A DNA stretch of 64,000 nucleotides from NCBI RefSeq assembly GCF_019649055.1, contig NW_026570248.1, positions 310,001 through 374,000 of the forward strand, written 5' to 3'. Under the pieces are notes generated by a model. That model was not told the DNA's origin, made no database searches, and worked only from the letters and a program-made list of their open reading frames with translations. The translations under genes and the position numbers were made by a program. Source of the stretch: Paramacrobiotus metropolitanus. Its lineage: Eukaryota > Tardigrada > Eutardigrada > Parachela > Macrobiotidae. This document shows positions 24,501-36,500 of this stretch, one piece after another (the first letter of the stretch is position 1; the number at the start of each line of letters is the position of its first letter).

Positions 24501-27500
24501 CAAGTTTGCCAAGCAACTGAAAAACCTGGATGGACTTCCGGAAGGCAGTGTAGCGGTTTTCGAAGCGCAGATTGAGCCGGCTGATGATCAGCTCATGAAA
24601 GTGGAATGGTTCCGTAATGGACAGACCATCCAAATGAGTAAGTCAATAAAAACTTCCACATGTACCGTAGTGAACAAACCGCTTCTTTCCTAGGGTTGAG
24701 TGTGACTGTTGCGTTACAGGCGAACGATTTGATATGAAGTACATGTTTGGTCGCGCCGTGCTAACTATCAAACAGCTCCGTCCGGAAGACAGCGGGATGT
24801 ACATGGTCAAAGCTCACAATGGAGCCGGTGACGTCCGCAGTAGTGCCACGTTGAGGGTTGAACCAGAGCAAAGCGGCCGGGCAGTGGGAACGCACCATTC
24901 ATCAACCAACATCAAGCAAACCTACAATACGTCAAGCAGCATCGTGCCTCAGTATGACGGATATAACGGTTACAATCAAGTATCATCCACACACAATACG
25001 AGCGGCTACGATGGATACGATAAGGTCACCCGAACGACTACGACCAAGACGGTCTACAATTCGTCGCTTTCGGTGCAGCCGGCTGCTCCCACCTTTATGA
25101 GACATCTGGAGCCAGATTACAACGTTCTTGAAGGTTCTCGACTACATATGGAAGTTAGAGCTACAGGACAAGGCGACGATTTGGTGTTTACTTGGCTTAA
25201 AAATGGCCAGCCGGTGCATTCAGGTAACTTTAAAACGCTTTTGAGCGACCCTGTTCGTCAAATTTTTGAAAATTATAGCCAGAATTTTTTAGATAATCGC
25301 GTCAGGACTTCCTTCGCTGAGGGCTATGCGGCCATTGATATTCTGACTGTTTATCCGGAGGATGCCGGAGTATATACCCTGAGAGTGGCAAATGCTGCTG
25401 GAGAAGTACATTAACCTGTCAATGGTATCAAGTTCGTGTATTCCGTTATACTACAACTTTTTAGGCGTTTACGTCGACAACGTTGCACTGTATCCCAGCT
25501 CCTCAACCGTATCCACAACCGCGACCAGCTCCGCAGCCTCAACCACAACCTCCTATACAGCGCCATGTCAGCCAGCAGGAAACTCGCACCCAGACAACAA
25601 CTAATTTTGATCGACAAGTGTCTTCGTCCAAAACGGCATCCAGTGCCGCTCAGGTGCAACCGACTGCGCCCGGCCAGGCACCCGTGTTCACGCAGCCGTT
25701 GCACAATGCTACGGCTAAGCAAGGAGCACCAATCCATCTAGAATCGAGACTGATCCCAGTGGGAGACTCCACATTAACGGTACTATGGTATAAGGACGGG
25801 CAGCCACTGCAGGCTGGTGCTCGTTTCAAAACCACAAACGACTGGGGTCATGTTGCTTTGGACATTATTCACAGCTATCCAGAAGATACTGGTACATCAT
25901 GTTTCTGACTAATAGAACTGCGTATTTGGTTAGCCGGAATTAAGAATTCTGAAAATGTATTGCTAGGTGTCTATACGTGCCGAGCCATTAATGCCTTTGG
26001 CGAAGCGGCAGTTAACTGCAAAATCTCTGTTGCTGGAGAAAAGTCAATTTCTTATGAGTCTTCGACAGCTGCTAATCTGGAAAATATTCAGCATCTGGAA
26101 GACTGGAGCAGCCGCGACATTCGTCCGCGGGAAGTGACCACTGTAGTGTTGCCGCCCAAGCTGTTGAAGCCGCTGCGTCCGGAACAAACAATGCCGGAAG
26201 GGAAGTCTGCTCATTTTGAATGTCAAATTCAGCCTACCGAAGGCATTCAGGTAATGCAGCTATGTATTTCGTATTTGCAATAGTGGTATTCATGAAATGT
26301 TGTCTAGGACAATGGTGCTTTGACAGATAGAAGTATATAAAAGAAGTCTGAAAAGCGCGGTCACAATTGCAACAGTATATTAAACGCGCGTATTATGGTA
26401 CCGGCAGGTTGAATGGTACAAGAATGGACAACCAGTTACGGCAAGTTCTCGCATTCGTACCGTATGTGATTTCGGCTTTATCGCCCTGGACATCATTGGT
26501 GTCCGTCCAGACGATGCAGGCGACTGGGTCTGCGTGATCAAAAACAAAGCAGGACAAGTGGAAACCCGAACACGTTTGAACGTATTGAACGAAGCGTCCA
26601 TGCTGTTAGGAACAGATAATCCCGATCGACTGGTGCAGTTACAGCACTTGGAGGAAAAGCGAGTGTATTCCCAAAAGGAGCTGTCATCGCATGTGGAGCG
26701 CCCACAGTTCCGGACCCCATTACACAATCACACTAACCTAGTCGAGGGCACTTCCGTCCATCTGGAAACGCGTTTGACGCCCATTAACGAACCAACTCAG
26801 AAAGTGGAATGGTTTCACAATGGTCGTCCACTGCTCGATGGGTCCAGAATAAAGACCGTGAACGATTTTGGATTTGTGGCGTTGGACATTTCGAATTTGC
26901 ATCCCGGGGATAGCGGGTTGTACATGGTCAAGGCGACTAATGCGGCCGGCGAGGCAGCACAAACGTGTCAAATTCAAGTGCTTAGTGAGTCATACTTTCG
27001 TATATCCAAAACCTGCATTAAATGCTTCGCTAAATTTTAAATACTACAAAATTACTAAATAATTCGCTTTAAAAACCTGTTATTATTGATTTATCATGCT
27101 TTAAAATTAAATATTATCCACAGCATTTTCATATCTTCCGTTATTTTGGTAAGCGCACTAAACTTTGATTTTTTATACATTTTACTGATTTTAGTCTATG
27201 TTTCATTTGTTAGCAAAGTCAGTTGTTTCCAATAATTCGAAACACTATTCACTGAATATTGTTTTAACAGGCGAAAAAAGCATTCTCACGCAGCCAATCA
27301 ATGCCCAGAGCCTTAGCCAAATTCAGCGCTTTGAAGATGTTGACAGGACCTATCACGTTGCTGACCAGGTGACCCCTTCCCACGCTCCTCGATTCTTGAG
27401 TCAAATCAAAAGTCAAGACATCCCAGAGGACCAGCATGCCCACTTTGAATGCCGCTTGGAACCTATTAACGACTCTAAGCTGAAGGTGGAATGGTACAAA

Positions 27501-30500
27501 GATGGACAACCACTGCAGGCCAGCCATCGCTTCAAAACCACTCATGATTTTGGTTATGTCGCTTTACATATCGTTGGAGCCACCGCAGAAGATACCGGAC
27601 GCTACACCGTAGTTGCTCATAATCAGCTGGGTCGTATTGACCAATCTGCTGACCTACTTGTGCGCGGTAAGTGCCTCTGTTCTTAAACAAACCACGAGTC
27701 AATTGCAATCTGTTTTCATTGCCCAGTGTTGCTTACCACTCATACTATTCTAGGCAAGAAAACAATATCTTTCGAAACCCAAAACCCGGAAGGTCTGCAC
27801 AAAATCCAACAACTGGAGGCATGGCGCAGTTCCACCCATCGCGAACCTATTGCGCAAGATGCTCCGTCACTTGCACCGCGTTTTGTTCAGCCACTCCGCA
27901 CGCAGCGATCGGATTTATCTGAAGGCCAGCAAGCACATTTTGAGGCCCGACTGGAGAATGTCGACTCCAACACCCGAGTGGAGTGGTTCCATAACGGCCG
28001 ACCGGTGCCTCAAGGCAGCCGCTACCGATTCATTAATGACTTTGGTTACGTGGCCTTGACCATTGGCGATCTGCGTGCGGATGATGCCGGCGAGTATGTA
28101 GTACGTGCGTACAACGATAAAGGCGAGGACGTTACCGCAGCGCGAATTACAGTGTTGGGTAAGCACGTCTAGCACACACCGGCGTGCATAGTGATTAGTT
28201 TTCCATCAAATTTTTCCGTTACAGCTAAAAAATCCTTACTCACGGATACACTACATGCGAACAGTCTGGGCAAAATTCAGCAATTGGAAAGCTACGATGC
28301 CGCTCCTCTGAAGGGGCCCGATGAACGACCCAACATCCAGCGACCAGTTTTCACGGTGCCATTTCGCAACCTCGAACTAACCGAAGGTGACAAGCTCCAC
28401 CTGGAAAGTCGATTGATCCCAGTTGGATGCAAAGTGGAATGGTTCCATAATGAACGACCTATTGATGTCGGCTCGCGATTCGGCGTGACGAACGATTTCG
28501 GATTCGTGGCACTGGACATCGCCGATATTCGGCCGGAAGACGCCGGGACATACACTTGCCGTGCCACCAACGAGCTGGGCCAGGCCGTCGCCACGTGCAG
28601 CGTGCTTGTGAGGGGTACGTACATGCCCACTGCCTTTCAGGTTCTGCAGAGGAATGATGTGCGAGTGTAGTGCGACGGAATAATACTCCCACGTGCACCT
28701 TGCACAGCATCAGAGAGCATATTATTACTATGCGTGTTTTACCGAATTAACCGTTCTAGCTCTAACCCCCGTTATCCTCATCGTTAAAATCTCTCGATGT
28801 TTCCTCTTGTACACCCACTCTGTCCCCCGTCCGGCGTGCATCCACTAACATGCATCCATACATTCATCCCACATCTGTTTCTCTTTGCGAACGATAGTGT
28901 TTCGATTACGGATACCTGCTGGCACTTGCATCTTCTCTGTCATGTTTCGCCATTCTCATTTGTCCCGTGTCTATTCTATGGAATGTATACCTTTTTTCAC
29001 GTCATTGCATTAAAGCTACCAGCATATACATCATCTCCTTGTGCAAGTGCTAGCAGAAATCCAATTGAAATCGAAATCACTTTAAGCGTACGCGACTGCC
29101 TTTACGTTATTCTTCTGTACTAAACCTCCAAAGCGCATCGTTCATTGACTTCCGTAATCCGAATTCACGATCTACAAGGTCGGATGCAGAATGCACCCGG
29201 AAAAAGACACACTGATTTGTTGCACAATAGTGTAGCGAGTGCAGTAATCACTACCACCCGGCATTCGTTCGGCATTCGGCCAGACGGATCGTAAAAATGA
29301 TTGTCGAAGATTTTATTAATGTAAGCAAAAGAGCTGACACAAAATGCACCAAAGTATGAATGCGTCGCTTACCAGGTTAGACATGATACCGCATTTCCAC
29401 TATGCCTTTGTGTGTTCTCATACATATTCCCCTTGCGCATTCTTTGCTATATTATTTACGACACATAAAGGGACACAATCCTCTACGGCTGTTATAGGGA
29501 ATCGTGCGTAAAATGTAAACAGTGAACGTTTGCGAATTGACCATGAACTTTTAATACGTACAATGTCAAACAGCGGAATCGGTTGGATAACCGACTTGTT
29601 ATGCGCTCCATCGGATAGCGACTGTTTTTCAGGCACGAAGTCAATGTATTTGGAAACTGCACATCCGGAAGCCTTACAGAAATTGCAAGCTCTTGAATCT
29701 TATGCTCCTGAGAAACGTGAGGAAGCCGAGACTAAGCACGGCAAACCAGTGTTTACGATTCCTCTACAGGCAAACGTCGAAATCGGAGAAGGGGAACCGT
29801 TGCGCCTGCACTGCCAGCTGGTTCCTGTTGGTGATCCTACTCTTCAGGTAAGCTGGTAAAACCAAAAAAATTTACTCGTACCTTTACGGTGAATAATTCA
29901 AAAAAGTACGCCAATGGGCTGGTTCGTTTACACTAACTGAACGTCATATGAACTTCTTGAAACTATTCATTTTTCCAAACAGTACATATTATTAGTACCG
30001 GTAACTGCGTTATGCACCCTTACAGAATTTGTTTATATCTATATTATCATATTTTCCTTACGTTACATACTATTTACTTTTGCATTTGTTTTATTATTAT
30101 GATTGTTATAAATTATTTCGCTTATACTTTATGTAGCGCTTGTATTGTAATATAAACAACTGTGAGTTTTTACTTGTAACGGAGATTGCACGCATACTTA
30201 TTACGGTGTTGTATTACAGATTGCATGGTTTTTCAATGGGGTGCCCTTGAGGACCGGTTCGCGTTTCCTGCATGTAAACGAGTTTGGTCATATTGGACTG
30301 GATCTTTCTGCTGCGTATCCGGAAGATTCTGGCTTGTACACCGTTCGCGCTACGAATGCCGCTGGAGAAGCCGTAACCAGCACCAGTGTCCGCTGCTTGA
30401 GCAAAGCCTCACTCCTTACCGGCACACTACACCCGGAAAGTCTGCCTCGTATACAGCAACTAGAAGAACATCCTCCGCTTAAACCAGAACAAATGGAGCT

Positions 30501-33500
30501 TGAATATGGACCTCCTCGTTTTGTTACGACGCTGCAGAATGTGGACAATTCCAAGGAACACTCGAGTGCTCATTTCGAATGCCGACTAGAGCCGAGTCGT
30601 GATCCAACAATGAAAGTAGAATGGTTTCATAATGGACTTCCTCTGCCGGCCGGTAATCCGATTTTTTTTACATTCCAATACGAATCATCAAAATGTTATA
30701 TTTTCAGCTAATCGAAACCGGCTAACGCAGGACTTTGGTTTTGTCGCACTGGATATTAATCAGCTTACCGAAGCAGACTCCGGCGTTTATATGGCAAGAG
30801 CATTCAATAAACACGGCGAAGCGTTCACCAGTGCTCGATTAATCTGCCAAGGTATTTTAAAAATAAATTGAAACGCAGCAATAAACTGCAGCGCTACTAA
30901 AACAGTTTTCCGCGTATTAGGGTCTAAAGGTGTCCAGTCGGCCGCACAGACTTCCGACATGGCTTTGCAACGCATTGCCGTACTGGAAGATGCTAACCGT
31001 GCAACATTTACCAGTGAATCCAAAATGTTCCAACCGGAAGAGGGTGGTATGGCACCCCGGTTCACATCTACACCGAAGGATTTACTGTTAAAGGAAAATG
31101 ATATGGCTCATATCCACTGTAATGTCACTCCAACCAACGATTCCAGTCTGGAAATTATGTGGTTCAGAAATGGACAACCGCTCCATGCCAGTATGCGACT
31201 GACACATCGCCCACAAGAGAAACTATAAAATGACCGTCAATTAAATATTTCAGGTTCAAGAATAAAAACGCTAAACGATTTTGGATTTGTTGTACTGGAG
31301 ATCAGTGGTATTCAGACGGAGGACTCTGGACAGTATGTGTGCATGGCTCGCAACAGATATGGCCAAGATAGGGTATCGTGCACCATCCAGTGCAGCGGTA
31401 AGACTAAAACTTATTCCTACATTTTACAAAACCTTGTAAAACCTTTTTGTAAATTAAGACCTGCAACTAAAAACTATTTTGGCTATAGGTCAGCATGGTG
31501 TCCAGCTGGCGACTTTGCACCCTGAAAGTCTCCCGCGTATCCAGCAATTAGAGGAACTTCCGCCTCTTGCTGCCCCTGAAGCTGAACTTGATTTCGGTCC
31601 TCCACGATTTGTCACGACATTGAACAATGTGGATGATGCCGTCGAAGGCGCAACGGCACACTTTGAATGCCGCTTGGAGCCCAGCCGTGATCCAACGATG
31701 AAAGTAGACTGGTTCCTCAACGGTCGTCCGCTGCCGGCCGGTAAATTAGTGTAGTGGCTTTGGTTTTTAGAAAATATCTGTAATTTTTTTGGTTATCTTG
31801 TGCAGCCAATCGCAATAGATTGACACAAGACTTTGGGTTCGTTGCGCTGGATATCAACCAAGTTACTGAAGACGATTCCGGGGTCTATATGGCTCGTGCT
31901 TATAACAAACACGGCGAAGCTTTTACCAGTTCCCGACTCACATGCAGAGGTACACAGATGCTACGTATTCCGTTCAAGCTGATGTTTGTCGAACATTTTT
32001 GAAAACAGATTTAGGAGATCTGTACCAGATGGGAATTTTTTTTTGCATTTACCGGGATTTTTCGAAAACAGCCACTTATTTACAGGCACTAAAGGGGTGT
32101 ATTCAGCCGCGCAAACGTCGGAGATGGCTCTTCAACGGATCGCCCAGTTGGAAGACGCCAACCGTGCAACTTTCACCAGCGAATCCAAATTGTACCAACC
32201 GGATGAGTTTGGTCAAGCCCCTCGATTCACCACAACGCCCAAGGATCTGTCGCTGAAGGAAGGCGACGTTGCTCATGTTCACTGCAATGTGACACCGACA
32301 AATGATTCGACATTGGAAATAATGTGGTTTAAAAACGGTCAACCCTTGCATGCTAGTACGTAGTGCGCACCGCTGTAAGTATTTGTGAACTGTTCTAGCA
32401 AATTTTACATGTCCCAGGTTCACGGATGAAAACCCTTAGCGATTTTGGATTTATTGTTTTGGAAATTAACGGCATACAAACAGAAGATTCCGGACAGTAC
32501 GTCTGCATTGCGCGGAATAAATTTGGAGAAGACCGGGTGACCTTTACGATTCAGTGCAGCGGTAAGGCCGGTATTCACATCCAAATCGAATATTCAACCT
32601 AATCATGTTTAACGCGACTCCATTGTAAACAGGAAAGCGTGGCGTCATGATGGATACTCAACATCCCGAAAGTTTAGAGAAGATCCGCCGACTGGAAGAG
32701 CCGGAAGGTCGTGATGTTCCACAAGTTCCTGACAAGCCCAAAGTGCAGCCAAAAATCCTTAATCCCCTTCAGCCACAAGCTGTTTTGGAAGGCTCACCTG
32801 TCCATTTCGAAACTCGCATCACGCCGACAGATGACGTGGACATGGTGATCGAATGGTTCATTAACGGCCGTCCACTACGAGCCGGACACCGTGTTCGCAC
32901 CATTAACGATTTTGGCTACATTGCTTTGGACATTCTTTATGTCCGCCGCGAAGATTTTGGAAAGGTTACGTGCCGGGTGCATAACAGCTTGGGGGTGGAT
33001 GAAGCATCAACTACTTTGTCACCATTAGGTAAATACCCGTAGCAATTACGTCAAAATGCCCAAACGTTAACAGCCATAAGCACATGGGCTACACATGGGC
33101 TGGTTGAATTATTAAAATGATTATACGACCAAGGTTTTGACTTTTCATCCAGGCACTGGACCACAGCCAGCGCCACAGTTTACCACTCCACTGCAGAATA
33201 TTTCCAATGTTCAAGAAGGCGAGAACATCCATTTGCAAGCAACACTGGAACCAGCCAAGGATCCCAAACTGTCAGTAGAGTGGTACTGGAACGGAAAGCC
33301 GATTATTCATGGTATCGCTTCATTATTATTCATCACTTCTATAATGCGCGATTAATTACTGATTCGTATTCTTATTTAAGGCTCGCGAGTAAAAACCATC
33401 CATGATTTCGGTTTCGTCGTACTGGAAATCTCCCCGGTTTACGGAGAAGATTCCGGAACGTACACCGCAGTAGCGCGGAACGAAGCGGGAGAGGCTGTGA

Positions 33501-36500
33501 CCAGCTCCAGTGTCACTGTGGAAAGCAAGAAAGGTCTAATTTTGGATTCACAATTGCCCAGCGACATGCGTGACAGTTCCATCCAAAAGATTCAGCAGAT
33601 CGAAAGTGCATCAATGCACACGTATATCCCGGAAACGGGACCAGTCGGACCCACTCAACCGCCACGTTTCGTTTCTTCCGCGCATGATGTTGACGCCAAA
33701 GAGGGCGGAATGGCGCATTTTGAACTGCGCTTTGAGCCGGCCAATGACAACACGGTGACCATCGAGTGGTTCCATAACGGTCGACCAGTGGATGTAGGCT
33801 CTCGGTTCCGGACCATCAATGACTTCGGATTCATTATTCTGGAAATTAAGGACCTTCAGGCGCGAGATGCCGGTGTGTACACCTGTGTTGCTCGCAATCC
33901 TTTGGGCGAAGCCCGCTCCGAAGTCAATCTACGAGTGCAAACATTCAAGAGCGTGGTGCTGGAGTCGTCACAGCCGGCGAGTTTGCAAAAAGTGCAGGAG
34001 CTGGAACAGCAGATGCAGAGTGCACACATTCCGGCGTTTGTGCCGGAACAGCCGGATGTACCACCGCGATTTATTAGCCAGCTGGATCGACAGGTAGAAC
34101 TGCAAGAGGGCGACATGGCTCATTTCGAAGCGAAAATCGAACCGACCAACGCGTTGGTCGAGTGGTACCGCAATGGGCGACCCATCGTAACAGGTATTTT
34201 TTCAGCGGCATTATCCTGCATGTAGCATTAGCTAGTATTCGGCTTTAGTAAAATTATTTTGTCATCAAAAATATTACAATTCGAAATTTAACGTGAAAAG
34301 CACTTCTTCTCTGTAGGTTCTCGAATCCGAAGTATCAATGATTTTGGATTTGTGGTTCTGGAGATCAACGGCGTGACCGCTGAGGACAGCGGACAATACA
34401 CATGCCGCGCTAAAACATCGGTCGGAGCAGCGGAAACCAGCACCGATCTCAAGGTCCAGAGCAAGAAATCTGTCATTCTGGAATCACAAATGCCGGGAGG
34501 TGTTAACATGGCCAAACTCCGCGAACTGGAAACTCCTAATGCTCCACTACCGGAAGAGAAACCAGTTGTTCGAATGCCCCCGAAATTCATAACGCAGTTG
34601 AATCCTCACGTGCCAGGAGAAGAAGGCGACTGCATTCATATTGATTGTCGGGTGGAACCGATGGATTGTCAGATCGAGTGGTATTTCAACGGCCATCCGC
34701 TAAGATCTGGTACGCAACCCAGTATATATTATTAATCTGCCAATAAATTATTAATCAGTCAATAGTGCAAAGGAGGCGCCCAGTAGTAATTAGCTTTTTT
34801 GTTGCATTCGTACAATAAGAACGGTTTTGTGGAAATGATACTCTTAGCTTGCTTGCTCTTGGTACTGAAGCGCTTAATAACCTATGCAACGCTGAATTTT
34901 ACATAACAATCTGATACAGTAGAAAGGCAGCGTTTAAGTCGCTTAATCAACAACTTATTTGCGCATTAAATGCTAGTTTTTTTCGATAGGGATACTTTCT
35001 CACATTTTCCTCTCTCATTTCTCGCTCATTTTACAGGTCACCGGTTTAAGCTGATAAACGACTTCGGCTACGTTTCGTTGGACATTTTATCCGTGTATGC
35101 CGAAGACAGCGGTGAATATGTCGCGCGCGCCGTTAACGAACTGGGTCAGGATATCACGCGTTGTACTATAACCATTACGGCGAAAGAAAACGTAGTGACG
35201 CGCACGCAGTTGCCAGCCGGAATGGAAAAGGGAGTGGAACGACTCGAAGAAATTGAGCGGGAATTATTAACGAAGTAACCGTGAATTTGGCTGTACTGTT
35301 GGTAATATATTTTAACAAAATTTGTTGCAGGGGACCAATACCGTACGAAGTTGCTGATCAGTCGAAGCAGCGATCCAAACCGGAATTCACAGTTAAGCCG
35401 CGACCAGTAACTATTGAAGAGGGCGAAACCGCCAAGTTTGAGTGCAAGGTTGCCGGATACCCACGGCCAAGGGTGTCGTGGATGCTCAACGGACAGCTAA
35501 TTATTTCGGTACGTCTTTTTGTGCAATTTCCATTCGCATTCTAAATTGACGCCGCTTTTACAGGGCTCATCAAGATTCAAAATTAGTTTCGACGGTTATA
35601 TGAATGTTTTGGAAATTCCCAAAGCGCGCCAGTACGATGGCGGAGAGATCGCGGTCATCGCACAAAATCCCGAGGGAACAGCGCAGTGTGTCACCACACT
35701 GACCATTACGACAAAGAGCGATTACCGGTCTGTGCTGAAACAAAGCACTTCCGCTCGCAGCAAAGTCCCCGTACCTGATGCCTTCCAGTCGCATTTAGAG
35801 AAATCGCAGACTGACCAGCAGCAGGGTACATTCTACCAAGTGGATCTGCAGTCGGTCCGTCGGCCGGGTGGAGCGCCGCCTCAGCAACCCCAGCGACAAA
35901 CCTCGACGGACATAACCATTGATTTCAAGCAACAGCAGCAAACCCAATGGCAGCAGCAACAGCCTCCGAAGCCGCCGACACCCCAAACTCCAACTACACC
36001 CCAAGTCGCCCCTAAACCATTTGGACAGTTCAATCAGAATGTGAATATCACTTCGAACCAAACTTCCCAGTTTGTTCCGCCATCAACTCCGCCGGTTGCT
36101 CCTAAGCCTCAGCAACCGCCACCGCAATTTACCTCACAGACCTCGACAACTCAAAACTTCCAGCAACAACAACAAATTAACCTCCAGCAACGGCCACTGG
36201 CTCAACCGGCTCCAGTGCAACAAAATCAGTTTGTCAGTCAGAGCACGCAGCAACAGCAGCAACAGCAGACCACGCAACAACAGCAATTCAATCAACAAAT
36301 CACAGTACAACAACAGCAACAACCGCCTGTTGTTCCACCAAAGCAGCCGGCGACGCCTCCGCCCAAAACAGCCGGGCCACCGTGGATGCGTCAGGGGTCC
36401 GTCAAACAGGAAACCGAACAGCCGGCATGGGTGAAGAAACAGCAAACGCAACAGCAAACTAGTACTGTTGCTGCCCAGTCACTGCCGCCCCGTGCAATTC

